Below are positions 8,753-18,112 of a stretch of 64,000 nucleotides of DNA, piece after piece. Position 1 is the stretch's first letter; the number at the start of each line of letters is the position of its first letter. Origin of the DNA: Pseudoalteromonas shioyasakiensis. Lineage in GTDB: Bacteria > Pseudomonadota > Gammaproteobacteria > Enterobacterales > Alteromonadaceae. A program made the translations under genes and the position numbers. The stretch is taken from contig NZ_JANIGL010000006.1 in assembly GCF_024518675.1 (NCBI RefSeq), positions 186,001 through 250,000 of the forward strand, given 5' to 3'. The notes below the pieces were generated by a model. The model had not been told where the DNA came from and ran no database searches. It saw nothing but the letters and a program-made list of their open reading frames with translations.

Positions 8753-10123
8753 ATGAAGCAGTTTAATCGTCGAGATTTTCTAAAAGCGGCCAGTACAGCC
8801 GCTGTCGCCAGTGTAGTTGCCGGTTGCGCAAGCAGTGGTAGCAATGGCGCAGTTACGCCCGCTCAGCAAGGCCAATCTGTTATCGGCATAGTCGCTCCAA
8901 AAATGGATATTGTTAGGGTCGCTTTTATTGGTGTGGGTCAACGCGGTTTTGGCCACGTAAAACGAATGAGCCATATTGATGGTACACGAATTGTTGCAAT
9001 TTGTGATACCCATGATGAAGTATTACAACGTTCAGCTAATTACTTAACTGAGAAGGGCATAGCGAAGCCCGCCCTTTATTCTGGCTCTGAACATGCTTAT
9101 CAAGATATGCTTGCCCGAGATGATATCGATATTGTTATTATTTCAACCCCGTGGGCATGGCATGCGCCAATGGCCATTGATACCATGAACAGTGGTAAAC
9201 ATGCATTTGTAGAGGTGCCACTGGCGTTGACGGTCGATGAAATGTGGCAAATTGTTGATACAGCTGAACGCACGCAAAAAAACTGCATGATGATGGAAAA
9301 CGTCAACTATGGTCGTGATGAGTTGATGGTGCTTAATATGGTTCGCCAAGGTGTATTTGGTGAGTTGCTCCATGGTGAAGCGGCATACATTCATGAACTG
9401 CGCTGGCAAATGAAGGAGTTGGAACATAAAACAGGTTCATGGCGTACAGCATGGCACGCCAAGCGCAATGGCAATTTATACCCAACTCATGGTTTAGGCC
9501 CGGTTTCACAATATATGAATATCAACCGAGGTGACCGTTTTGATTTTTTAACTTCAATGAGCTCACCCGCGCTGGGTCGTCAAGCCTATGCTAAACGAGA
9601 GTTTCCAGCGGGGCATCAGCGTAATCAGCTTAATTATATTGCTGGCGATATGAATACCACGCTTATTAAAACGGTAAATGGCCGCAGTATCATGGTGCAA
9701 CACGATACTACCACGCCAAGGCCTTACTCTCGTCATAACTTGATTCAAGGCACTAATGGCGTTTTTGCTGGTTTTCCTAACCGCATTGCGCTAGAAGAGG
9801 GAAGTGCAGGCAGTTTTCATGAGTGGGATCATGACATGACTGACTGGTATCAAAAGTACGATCACCCTTTATGGCTTAAAATGGGTGAAGAAGCTCAGCG
9901 TAATGGTGGTCACGGTGGTATGGACTTTCTCATGTTCTGGCGCATGATTTACTGTTTACGTAATGGCGAACCTTTAGATCAAGATGTGTATGATGGCGCA
10001 GCTTGGTCAGTGATTTCACCGCTTTCTGCTGAGTCTGTCGCTAATCGAAGTGCATCTATAGATATCCCTGACTTCACCCGGGGAGCCTGGCAAACAGCTA
10101 AGCCTCTTGGCATTGTGGGGTAA
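8753..10123 (+). CDS. Gfo/Idh/MocA-family glycosidase, GH109-like alpha-N-acetylgalactosaminidase (Tat lipoprotein)
   Basis: NAD-dependent glycosidase by resemblance to family GH109, which removes alpha-linked GalNAc using a transient oxidation of the sugar. The 456-aa protein starts with a Tat signal ([10 protein letters not shown]) that ends in a lipobox-like VAGC, so it is likely exported folded with its cofactor and lipid-anchored. The Rossmann nucleotide motif is [16 protein letters not shown]109-like blocks follow: [34 protein letters not shown] and [20 protein letters not shown] lies before the ATG. Upstream kinase and nucleotidyltransferase genes suggest the freed sugar is salvaged. 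Other Gfo/Idh/MocA oxidoreductases remain possible. Confidence 0.83.
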   Translation: MKQFNRRDFLKAASTAAVASVVAGCASSGSNGAVTPAQQGQSVIGIVAPKMDIVRVAFIGVGQRGFGHVKRMSHIDGTRIVAICDTHDEVLQRSANYLTEKGIAKPALYSGSEHAYQDMLARDDIDIVIISTPWAWHAPMAIDTMNSGKHAFVEVPLALTVDEMWQIVDTAERTQKNCMMMENVNYGRDELMVLNMVRQGVFGELLHGEAAYIHELRWQMKELEHKTGSWRTAWHAKRNGNLYPTHGLGPVSQYMNINRGDRFDFLTSMSSPALGRQAYAKREFPAGHQRNQLNYIAGDMNTTLIKTVNGRSIMVQHDTTTPRPYSRHNLIQGTNGVFAGFPNRIALEEGSAGSFHEWDHDMTDWYQKYDHPLWLKMGEEAQRNGGHGGMDFLMFWRMIYCLRNGEPLDQDVYDGAAWSVISPLSAESVANRSASIDIPDFTRGAWQTAKPLGIVG

Positions 10124-10132
10124 AGTTATTTC

Positions 10133-10165
10133 CTAGCTAGAGAAGCCGAACTCTAGCTAGTTTTT
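10133..10165 (+). terminator. Terminator after the GH109-like gene
   Basis: Perfect 10-bp stem CTAGCTAGAG (10133-10142) with CTCTAGCTAG (10151-10160), 8-nt loop, followed by TTTTT. Confidence 0.85.
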
Positions 10166-10227
10166 CTTGCATAAAAATGGTTTTTTGTTAACCTAGCCGT
10201 CTTCCATTTTGACTCTTTGAGGTGTTT

Positions 10228-11001
10228 ATGACGTTTTTATCTCGCTCGATATTGGCGTTATCTATAGCACTTTCAAGTCCTCTGGCTTTTGCCCAAGCGC
10301 AGTGCGAAGTTGAACTTGGCCATGGCCTGATTATAACTGATGATGTTATTCGTATTGTTGATAAAGGCCAAACTCGTGTACAGATCAATAATAACAATCA
10401 ACTTTTTATACGTGGTTATTGGATTGATTTGAGCCAAGAAGAAAGCCAAGTCTTGGAGCAGTTCAGTAAAGGTATTCGAGATACCGTTCCTGAGTTGGTA
10501 GAACTTGCTACCGATGGGGTGAATTTGGGCCTCAGTGCCATTGAGCAAGTGGTTGAAGGGATGTCAGATAAAGAGCCTGAAGTACTTAAAACTCAGCTTC
10601 AGTACGTTGAGCGCGCGTTAATGGATAAGTTTAAACGGGGTGAAGATTTTTACTTTATTGCCCCACAATCCCTTTCTAAAATTGACGACTTTTTTACCGA
10701 AGAGATCAGTAAAAAAATTCATTCGGCCGTTCATGGCTCATTAGGGGCTATATTAGTTTCATTAGGGGATGCATTTAAATCTCGTGAAGGTAATATCGAA
10801 GATCGTATTAACGACATGGGCCAACGAATGGATATTATTTCAAAAGAAATAGATAAATCATTACAAAAGAAAGCCCATCAACTTGAGCTTAAGGCCTCTG
10901 AATATTGTGAGTGTTTAAACTCATTAGATGTAACAGAGTCGCGCTTACAAATGATCGTGCCAGATCTTGCTGGCTACGACCTAGTGCAAATTAAGTCTTA
11001 A
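10228..11001 (+). CDS. YggN-like DUF2884 family exported protein
   Basis: Periplasmic protein of unknown function resembling E. coli YggN (DUF2884). 257 aa with a signal peptide (SILALSIALSSPLAFAQA). The mature part has a short beta-rich start (CEVELGHGLIITDDVIRIVD) and the family's Q/E-rich helical segment (DLSQEESQVLEQFSKGIRDTVPEL). The C-terminal third is helical with a conserved-looking Cys pair (EYCECLNSL). Start ATG at 10228 is preceded by GAGG with 5-nt spacing; a GTG at 10222 is less likely. Single gene between two terminators. Assignment is from memory of the family pattern. Confidence 0.72.
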   Translation: MTFLSRSILALSIALSSPLAFAQAQCEVELGHGLIITDDVIRIVDKGQTRVQINNNNQLFIRGYWIDLSQEESQVLEQFSKGIRDTVPELVELATDGVNLGLSAIEQVVEGMSDKEPEVLKTQLQYVERALMDKFKRGEDFYFIAPQSLSKIDDFFTEEISKKIHSAVHGSLGAILVSLGDAFKSREGNIEDRINDMGQRMDIISKEIDKSLQKKAHQLELKASEYCECLNSLDVTESRLQMIVPDLAGYDLVQIKS

Positions 11002-11006
11002 CTTAA

Positions 11007-11036
11007 TAAAAACCCGCATTTATATGGCGGGTTTTG
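11007..11036. terminator. Bidirectional terminator between convergent genes
   Basis: AAAACCCGC (11009-11017) pairs with GCGGGTTTT (11027-11035) around a 9-nt loop; A and T runs on both sides suit both the yggN-like gene and the chemoreceptor gene reading toward it. Confidence 0.8.
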
Positions 11037-11063
11037 TTAGGGAAGGTGTTTTTTAAAAGTTAA

Positions 11064-12692
11064 CTAAGACCTAAACTTATCTGTCTCAGCCTCCAAATCA
11101 TTGGTTAGCCCTTTAATTAAATCTGTCGCAGCATGAGCATGATGTGAAACATCAGCTGTTTGTGCCGCCGTATCTGATATAGTAACTATACGTTTAGCAG
11201 TATCTTCCCCTGCATCGAGTTGCTCTTTCGCTGCAATGGCTATTTGATGGCTCATTTGCGCGATAGCACTTAGCGACGAAGCAACGCGTTGTAACTCTTC
11301 ACTGACATGTTTTGACTTAGCAACGGTCTGCTCACTGGTGGTTATACTTAAATTAACGGATGCTTTGGCATCTTGAGTGGCAGTTTGTAATTTGCCAATC
11401 ATCTTATGTATTTCTTCTGTACTAGATTGAGTGCGTTGCGCCAGTTGACGAACCTCATCGGCAACAACAGCAAAGCCTCTTCCTTGCTCACCAGCACGGG
11501 CTGCTTCAATTGCGGCGTTAAGTGCAAGTAAGTTTGTTTGCTCCGCAATACTTTGAATCACACTTAGCACATTTGCGATATTATTTACTTCATCATCAAG
11601 GAGTTGGATGTTATTACCAGCGCTGTCAATTTGCTGCTCTAAAAGAGCGATGGTATCCGCAGCCTCAGTTGTCAGGTGATTAGCATTTTGCCCTTGGCTT
11701 TCGGCTTCTTGCACTGAGTGAGCGGCTTGTTCAGCATGCTCGACAACCGTTTGAGCAGATGCTGTTAGCTCAGTGATCGCAGAGGCCACCATATGCGTTT
11801 CTTCATTTAGGCTGCGAGTTAACTTATCAAGCTCGGTAGAGCGTGCTTCGTTATCAGTACTTTGATTTTTGAGTGTATCGGTTACGTCTTTAATGCTACC
11901 AACTACACCGCGAAGACCCTGTTGCATATAGTGCATGGCTGCGATGATACTCTCCGGTTGCGCATCGGTTCGAATATGAGAGTTTAAATTACCGCGCGAG
12001 ACTTGTTTAACGATTTCTATCACTTCATTGACTTCACCGCCTAGGGCATTACTAAGCGAAATTCCAAAGCGTGCTATTGCTACTGTTAGTGCTACCGCGA
12101 TGATTAACGATAAGCCCAGAAGCCATTTGGCTGTGTTCCAGTAGCGCTCATTTACTTCTTTTTCACTGATCCCGGTACCAATATACCAGCCAAAGTGCGG
12201 GGTTTTTTGTACTACAGAAGTTAAATCGACGGTTTCACCGTCACGAACAGAATCCCAGTGATAGGTGATAATTTTATTCGTTTGATTACCAACTAAAGCC
12301 TCTACCATGCGACCAATACTTTTGCCATTGGCGTCTTTAAAGTCGTTAAAACTAGTTCCGTGCAGTTGTGGATCGTGGGGAGTGGCAACAAAATCCAGTG
12401 CATCGTCCACTACATATACATACTCTGAGTCGTGGTATTTATTTTCTCGCAGCATTTGTATGGCGAATTCTCGGGCTTTGTGTTCTGATAACTGACCACT
12501 TTGAGCAAGCAGCTCAAATTGTTGCACAATATTGGTTGTACTTTTCATTAATTGATTGATACGTGCGATATTATCGCTTTCACTGGCATAACGCAGTGAT
12601 TGTAAGCCGAGTAACGCTATCGCGTTAAGCGCGATAAACATAGCCCCAGCAAACAGGATTATTTTAGTTCTTAATGCTAAACCTGACAGCAC
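11064..12692 (-). CDS. Methyl-accepting chemotaxis protein with single Cache sensor
   Basis: Membrane chemoreceptor that senses a ligand in the periplasm and controls CheA. 542 aa: TM1 (residues about 10-30), a periplasmic single-Cache-type domain (about 35-185, with [16 protein letters not shown] and [13 protein letters not shown]), TM2 (about 190-210), a HAMP-like linker, then the signalling coiled coil with the highly conserved hairpin tip [20 protein letters not shown] and [18 protein letters not shown]. There is no C-terminal NWETF-type pentapeptide for CheR/CheB docking. The ligand is unknown. It lies downstream of rsuA on the same strand with a 127-nt gap, so probably has its own promoter. 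Confidence 0.93.
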   Translation of the reverse strand: MLSGLALRTKIILFAGAMFIALNAIALLGLQSLRYASESDNIARINQLMKSTTNIVQQFELLAQSGQLSEHKAREFAIQMLRENKYHDSEYVYVVDDALDFVATPHDPQLHGTSFNDFKDANGKSIGRMVEALVGNQTNKIITYHWDSVRDGETVDLTSVVQKTPHFGWYIGTGISEKEVNERYWNTAKWLLGLSLIIAVALTVAIARFGISLSNALGGEVNEVIEIVKQVSRGNLNSHIRTDAQPESIIAAMHYMQQGLRGVVGSIKDVTDTLKNQSTDNEARSTELDKLTRSLNEETHMVASAITELTASAQTVVEHAEQAAHSVQEAESQGQNANHLTTEAADTIALLEQQIDSAGNNIQLLDDEVNNIANVLSVIQSIAEQTNLLALNAAIEAARAGEQGRGFAVVADEVRQLAQRTQSSTEEIHKMIGKLQTATQDAKASVNLSITTSEQTVAKSKHVSEELQRVASSLSAIAQMSHQIAIAAKEQLDAGEDTAKRIVTISDTAAQTADVSHHAHAATDLIKGLTNDLEAETDKFRS

Positions 12693-12819
12693 AATGAGCC
12701 CCTTATTATTTTTATATTACTTTAAATTATTACCACGTTTATCGGCCAGATGTTAGTTTTAATTAGCATTTTCACTGTGTTTTTACGTGACTTTTGCTCA
12801 AGTGTCTGTTATGGGTACT

Positions 12820-13518
12820 TTAAAGTTTGCTTTCTGATTGTGTTAATTGGCGGTACTCACCGCTGGCAAGTTGGCTATCTAATTCGATATTTGCGATTTT
12901 TTCTCTATGTAATTCAATTACTTTATTGTTTACAGCGGCGAGCATACGTTTCACCTGATGGTATTTTCCCTCGCTGATTGATAAGCGTAAGCTGTAACTT
13001 GCTAAAGCTTCAGCGATTGCTGGGCGAGTGAGTTCTTTTTCGTTGTGTAATTGCACGCCATGACGAAGTTGATCTAGTGCTTGTTCTGTAAGTGGTTCTT
13101 GTGTTTCAACTAAGTAAGTTTTGAATTTATTATGTTTAGGAGAGGTGATTTTGTGTGACCATTCGCCATCATTTGTGATTAGCACTAAACCTGTGGTGTC
13201 TATATCGAGCCGACCTGCAACATGAAAATCCTTCATATTAGGTTCATCCAATAAATCAAATACCGTTGGGTGTAATTCATCCGCATTGGCGCACACATAT
13301 CCGACAGGTTTATTGAGCATGAAATACCGCTTACCTAAGTATTCAAGTGGCTCATCGCATAATAATACCACGTCCGTTTGATTGATTGGGTGATCAAATG
13401 CAGTGGCCACTTCGCCGTTCACAGTTATTTGTTTTTGTTTGATTTCAGCTTTAGCTTTACTGCGAGGAATTTGAGCAAGATGGCTAACAAATTTATCTAA
13501 ACGGCAAGGGAATTTCAT
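12820..13518 (-). CDS. rsuA: 16S rRNA pseudouridine(516) synthase
   Basis: Makes pseudouridine 516 in 16S rRNA. 232 aa: N-terminal S4 RNA-binding domain (CRLDKFVSHLAQIPRSKA), then the RsuA/RluB catalytic domain with the aspartate motif GRLDIDTTGLVLITNDGEWSH, KTYLVE and the late motif EGKYHQVKRMLAAV. Many positions match E. coli RsuA over its whole length. The ATG at 13518 was chosen over an upstream GTG at 13527 because it gives the compact family N-terminus. Divergent from zapE across about 60 nt. Confidence 0.93.
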   Translation of the reverse strand: MKFPCRLDKFVSHLAQIPRSKAKAEIKQKQITVNGEVATAFDHPINQTDVVLLCDEPLEYLGKRYFMLNKPVGYVCANADELHPTVFDLLDEPNMKDFHVAGRLDIDTTGLVLITNDGEWSHKITSPKHNKFKTYLVETQEPLTEQALDQLRHGVQLHNEKELTRPAIAEALASYSLRLSISEGKYHQVKRMLAAVNNKVIELHREKIANIELDSQLASGEYRQLTQSESKL

Positions 13519-13581
13519 TGGGTTCACATTTTTAGTCGGCTACAATGGCGCGAGTATAGCCGATAGTAAGCAGCCAGAACA

Positions 13582-14688
13582 GTGTCACAAATACAAATTT
13601 TAGCCACCTATCAGCAGCGTGTAGAGCAAAAAGAGTTACAGTATGACCAAGCTCAACTAACAGCGGTCAATACCTTGCAAAGTCTTGCTGAAAGCTTAGT
13701 TAAAAAACGTGTTTGGTGGCAAACACAACCACAGATTCAGGGCGTTTATTTACATGGTCCGGTAGGCCGTGGAAAGTCGATGCTGATGGACTTATTTTAC
13801 CAACAGTTACCGATGGAAAATAAACAACGCCTACATTTTCATCATTTTATGGCGCAAGTTCATCAACAATTAAACAGTTTACAGGGCGCGAAAAATCCAC
13901 TCACTCATATTGCAGCGCAATGGGCAAAGAAAATAAGGGTGCTGTGCTTTGATGAGTTTTTTGTCAGTGATATTGGTGATGCTATGATCATGGCTGAACT
14001 ATTCAAAGCGCTTTTTAATAAAGGCGTTATTTTGGTTGCAACGTCAAATTGTCACCCAGAACAACTTTATTACAACGGTTTACAGCGGGGGCGATTTTTA
14101 CCCACCATAGAACTTTTAAAAACACATTGTATTTTGATTAATGTAACAGGGGAGGTTGATCATCGTTTACGGTTTGGTCAGCATGCTACTTATTACTTTG
14201 ATCATGGCAGTGGCGAACAGCAATTTCAGGCCAATTTCTCTGTTTTTTCAGGGCCATTACTAAGCGATATTAGTGTTGCCATTAAGGGGCGCACTTTAAG
14301 GTGTTTACAGCATAGTTCGAATGCCATTATGTTTGACTTTATGGCGCTTTGCTCTGGGCCGCGCAGTACCGCAGATTACATCTATTTAGCGCAGCATTAT
14401 CAGCGTGTCTATGTGTGTAATATCCCAGTGATGGTTGCTCAAGCTACAGGAAAGCAGATTGTGCATGGGATTGAAGATAGCTATCAGCGTGAAAAGCAAG
14501 TGCTACAAGAACACACTTTAGACGATGAAGCTCGTCGTTTTATTGCCTTAGTTGATGAGTTTTATGACCGAGGTAAGTTGTTAGTGATCAGTGCACAGGA
14601 TGATATTTCTCAGTTATATCGCGGTAAAAAGTTAGCGTTTGAATATGCCCGCACCGAATCACGGCTTATTGAAATGCAAAATTGGTAA
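13582..14688 (+). CDS. zapE: Cell division protein ZapE (AFG1-like ATPase)
   Basis: AAA-type ATPase of the AFG1 family; in E. coli ZapE acts at the constricting Z-ring, particularly under anaerobiosis or high temperature. 368 aa with Walker A GPVGRGKSMLMD near residue 60, Walker B LCFDEFFVSDIGDAM, a sensor-like ATSN and the C-terminal family block LLVISAQDDISQLYRG. Start appears to be GTG (13582), with no strong Shine-Dalgarno and no better alternative nearby. Read divergently from rsuA. Confidence 0.92.
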   Translation: MSQIQILATYQQRVEQKELQYDQAQLTAVNTLQSLAESLVKKRVWWQTQPQIQGVYLHGPVGRGKSMLMDLFYQQLPMENKQRLHFHHFMAQVHQQLNSLQGAKNPLTHIAAQWAKKIRVLCFDEFFVSDIGDAMIMAELFKALFNKGVILVATSNCHPEQLYYNGLQRGRFLPTIELLKTHCILINVTGEVDHRLRFGQHATYYFDHGSGEQQFQANFSVFSGPLLSDISVAIKGRTLRCLQHSSNAIMFDFMALCSGPRSTADYIYLAQHYQRVYVCNIPVMVAQATGKQIVHGIEDSYQREKQVLQEHTLDDEARRFIALVDEFYDRGKLLVISAQDDISQLYRGKKLAFEYARTESRLIEMQNW

Positions 14689-14693
14689 AAAGA

Positions 14694-14724
14694 AAAAAGG
14701 CACGATCATAGATACGTGCCTTTG
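14694..14724. terminator. Terminator between zapE and the TonB receptor gene
   Basis: AAGGCACG (14697-14704) pairs with CGTGCCTT (14715-14722), with an A-run before and T after. It separates two convergent genes and may serve both. Confidence 0.7.
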
Positions 14725-14775
14725 CTAACAACCTAGTAGGGATATGGTTAACGGGCATTAACCGTAGGTATTTTT

Positions 14776-17700
14776 TTAAAAACTATATTGTGCTCCTACG
14801 TAAACATAGCGACCAGTACCACCGCCATAGCTTGAGTAATAATTACCGCGGCCATATGGGTAAAATGCACCTTTATCATCAAATAGATTATTGATGCCAC
14901 CAAATATGCGTAAATCACCGTGCTGTTGTAAACCCATAGTGTATGAAGCGGATAAATTATGCTTCATAAATGAGCCATAGTTTTGGTACTTTAATGGTTC
15001 AGGGTTCGTGATACAGCCTTCTGCACCAGTGTTACAACGTTCATCATTTGCGGCCATATAACCCTGCCAGTCTTCTTCTAAGCTTTGGCTTGCTTTAAAT
15101 GAGCCCAAGAAGTTACTGCTCCAGCGTACGCGCCAATCGTCATTGCGCCAAGTTAAGGAAAGTGCGGCTTTATCTTTACTTTTACCATAGCCTGCATATT
15201 GGCTGGTTACATAGCTTCCATCATCACTAAGATAAGTTTGTGAGTACTCAATGGTATGATTGTAATCCGCTTTTAATACAAACGAACCTATACCATCAAA
15301 GTCAAAATTGTATTGCATTGCAACATCATAGCCACGGGATGTTAGTTCATCTAGATTATATTGGCGTTGTAAAATCTTAATGATATTACCTTCATTGTTG
15401 CGAGTAATATCACTGCAAAACGCATTGCTGTCGCCCCACTCTGATTCTGAGTCATAACATTCACGCTGAATGTTTTCATTGCTAATGGTTGAAATAGCAT
15501 CGACAATGGCAATATCGTAGTAGTCGATAGCTACTCTAAAGTTTTCGATAAACTCTGGTGCAATGGTTACACCGAATGTGTATGTGTCTGCAGTTTCTTC
15601 TTTTAGCTCTGAATTACCGGCACCTGGTGAGTAGCTGTTGTTTTCATCTTCAAAAGCAAACTCTGAATTTGCCGCCAATAACTCTTGGAATACAGGCTCT
15701 TTACGGCAATTATCATGACCTGGCTTTGTTGATGTTGCAGTTAAACCGTCGCAAATGTCTGAATAGCTATCGTAATCACCACGCTCCGGTGACATTAGCT
15801 CGGTGATAGTCGGTGCGCGCTGGGCTCGAGCGTAATTAGCTCTGAATGCATAGCCACTAACGGGTTCCCAAAATACACCTAATTTATAGCTGGCAACAGT
15901 GCCGACATTTTCCATACTGTAATTTGCCAAACGTAATGAAGTTTCTGCTGATAAATTTTTCGCCAAGGGGGCATCTTTTAATAGTGGTACTGCAAATTCA
16001 GCAAACGCTTCATAAACATCTACTTCACCATAAAAGTTTGGTACGTAGTTAAATGTAATACCACCTGCTTTCATGTCGTCACTGGTGCTAACTTGTTGTG
16101 TATCTTTACGGTATTCACCACCGAACACAGCCGAAACACTGCCAGCTGGAAGTTCAAATAAATCCCCTGAAATATAGCCAACTACACCATATTGTTCGAT
16201 TTCAGTATCAATAATTGGTGTAGTACGGATCCAGTCGGCCATCTCATTAGTTACAGAGCCTTCACCAAATAAGTTGATAGGAACACAGCCTGCTGCACGG
16301 GCATCAGCATCTTTACATTGAATTGTACCATCGGCTAATTGTTCCGCTTGTAATGCTTGGTTTAGCTTTACAGTGTTAAGTTCATTATTGCGAATTTGGT
16401 GTTGTGTAAAACGGCCATAACTGGCTGAGACATCCCAATCCCACTCATGATCAAATAAGGTACCTTGTAAGCCAGCCCAACTACGAATCGTTTTTCGGGT
16501 GTTATCTGTACTGATATCACCCACTTCACCAAATCGGCGATCCCAATAAATGCGATCTTTATAAGGCTGGGCATCAAGAATAGCCTGTGGCACGTAAGGG
16601 TTATCGATAGGAATATAGCCAGGGCGAACATCGCCTGCAGGTTCACCTGTTACCGGGTTAAACTGTGGTACATAAGCGCTCTCATATTCATCTTCTGGTG
16701 ATTTATTGTTAAATGAGCTACTTTCACTGTATTGCAACTGACCGTAGAACATCACGTCATCATTAATATCGAAGTCGACTTTAATTGCGGTCGATAAATT
16801 ATCGCTGGGTACATCCAGCATCACGTATTGGTTGGAGTTAATGCCGTAAATTTCTTCGTTATCTTTCCAGTCATCGCGCAATGTTTGACCATCATACCAA
16901 AATTGGGTCTCATTATTGCCGTTTTCTAAGAAAACTCCACCAAGTGTACCATCACTTTTACTGGCCCAATCAGCTTGGCTAATGTCACGCATACATTGTC
17001 GGCCATCCCCTGTGAGCATAGTATTACACATGGCTTCGTCGTCGTAATTGTAAGAGTCTTCAATTTGGGCGCGCTTGCGATCATAAAAAGTCATACCGAA
17101 GTCACGGTCCCAGTTAGCGCTGAAATAAGCATAACCGCGACCGTCGGCAAATGAGTCACCGTAGTTCAAATCAAGGGTAAACTCTTTACCTCCGCCATCT
17201 GTGCTTTCACCTGTTCGGGCTTGAAAATCAAACCCTTCTTTTTTTGACTGGGTAATAATATTAACTACGCCTGCTACGGCGTCTGCCCCATAGGTGGCTG
17301 ATGCGCCGCCACTGATTATTTCAACTCGCTCAACCATGCCGCTAGGAATGGTATTTAGGCTGACGTAGTTACCACTGTAACTATTTGAAACAACACGGCG
17401 CCCGTCAATTAAGGTTAGTGTACGGTTAGGACCTAAATCGCGTAGCTCAACGGTTGATAAGCCGGTACCTGAGACGCTGGATTGGCTAGTTGTGTTACCA
17501 ATACTTTCTGTTAGCGCTGGCATATTCTCGACTAGAATATCAGCTAAATTACTTAAACCGGTATCCGCAACGGCATCTCTGTCCATTGTCACTAGAGGTG
17601 TTGCAATTGAAAAGCTATCCCGTTTGATACGAGAGCCTGTAACGACTATTTTTTCTGGTTTGTTTTCTTGTTCACTCGTTACAGTGGTTTTATTTGCTGT

Positions 17701-17802
17701 TGATTGGCGTTCAATAGATGTCTCGTTTGCAAGTGATTGGCCAGATAGACTTGCCGTAATCGCTAGCGCGAGAGCACATTTTCTGGTTGATATTTTGCTC
17801 AT
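14776..17802 (-). CDS. TonB-dependent outer-membrane receptor
   Basis: Energy-driven outer-membrane transporter, 1008 aa. Signal peptide (residues 1-25), a TonB-box-like stretch KIVVTGSRI, a plug domain (about 55-190) with DLGPNRTLTLIDGRR and ISGGASATYGADAVAGVVNIIT, and a 22-strand-type barrel ending in the aromatic C-terminus YVYVGAQYSF. Several extracellular-loop Cys pairs (for example CNTMLTGDGRQC, CKDADARAAGC and CNTGAEGC) look disulfide-bonded, as in many marine Alteromonadales receptors. The substrate is not evident: no siderophore, B12 or glycan-degrading neighbours. Divergent from a CadC-like regulator 290-310 nt upstream, which may control it. Confidence 0.93.
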   Translation of the reverse strand: MSKISTRKCALALAITASLSGQSLANETSIERQSTANKTTVTSEQENKPEKIVVTGSRIKRDSFSIATPLVTMDRDAVADTGLSNLADILVENMPALTESIGNTTSQSSVSGTGLSTVELRDLGPNRTLTLIDGRRVVSNSYSGNYVSLNTIPSGMVERVEIISGGASATYGADAVAGVVNIITQSKKEGFDFQARTGESTDGGGKEFTLDLNYGDSFADGRGYAYFSANWDRDFGMTFYDRKRAQIEDSYNYDDEAMCNTMLTGDGRQCMRDISQADWASKSDGTLGGVFLENGNNETQFWYDGQTLRDDWKDNEEIYGINSNQYVMLDVPSDNLSTAIKVDFDINDDVMFYGQLQYSESSSFNNKSPEDEYESAYVPQFNPVTGEPAGDVRPGYIPIDNPYVPQAILDAQPYKDRIYWDRRFGEVGDISTDNTRKTIRSWAGLQGTLFDHEWDWDVSASYGRFTQHQIRNNELNTVKLNQALQAEQLADGTIQCKDADARAAGCVPINLFGEGSVTNEMADWIRTTPIIDTEIEQYGVVGYISGDLFELPAGSVSAVFGGEYRKDTQQVSTSDDMKAGGITFNYVPNFYGEVDVYEAFAEFAVPLLKDAPLAKNLSAETSLRLANYSMENVGTVASYKLGVFWEPVSGYAFRANYARAQRAPTITELMSPERGDYDSYSDICDGLTATSTKPGHDNCRKEPVFQELLAANSEFAFEDENNSYSPGAGNSELKEETADTYTFGVTIAPEFIENFRVAIDYYDIAIVDAISTISNENIQRECYDSESEWGDSNAFCSDITRNNEGNIIKILQRQYNLDELTSRGYDVAMQYNFDFDGIGSFVLKADYNHTIEYSQTYLSDDGSYVTSQYAGYGKSKDKAALSLTWRNDDWRVRWSSNFLGSFKASQSLEEDWQGYMAANDERCNTGAEGCITNPEPLKYQNYGSFMKHNLSASYTMGLQQHGDLRIFGGINNLFDDKGAFYPYGRGNYYSSYGGGTGRYVYVGAQYSF

Positions 17803-17833
17803 CGATTTCCCTTTTTTTATGATTTTATAAAAA

Positions 17834-17885
17834 CTACTGCGTTAACTATTGAAGGGCAGTTCAAAGAGTGACGCTAACACAGTAG
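17834..17885 (-). promoter_or_regulatory. Inverted repeat in the TonB receptor leader
   Basis: CTACTGCGTTA (17834-17844) and TAACACAGTAG (17875-17885) are inverted copies with one mismatch, 30 nt apart. The pair lies 32-83 nt upstream of the receptor ATG within the divergent intergenic region. It could be an operator or an mRNA hairpin. The rest of the 17803-18112 gap is AT-rich, and I see no further convincing motif. Confidence 0.4.
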
Positions 17886-18112
17886 TCGATGGGTTCTTGG
17901 ATGCTGTTGTATGTAATCGTGAATAAAATCACAATAGAAGGTGTCTCGTTTATATCCCTATTTTACATCTATTTAATATCTATTTCTTTTTAAAACAATT
18001 AGCTACGTGTATTTTTTATTGAGTTTATTTTTACTTTATCTTATTTCTTTGCTTTTTGTTTCAATATCAGGTTATCCTTCTAGACTTCTAAATGAGGTGT
18101 TTTTTACTATTT

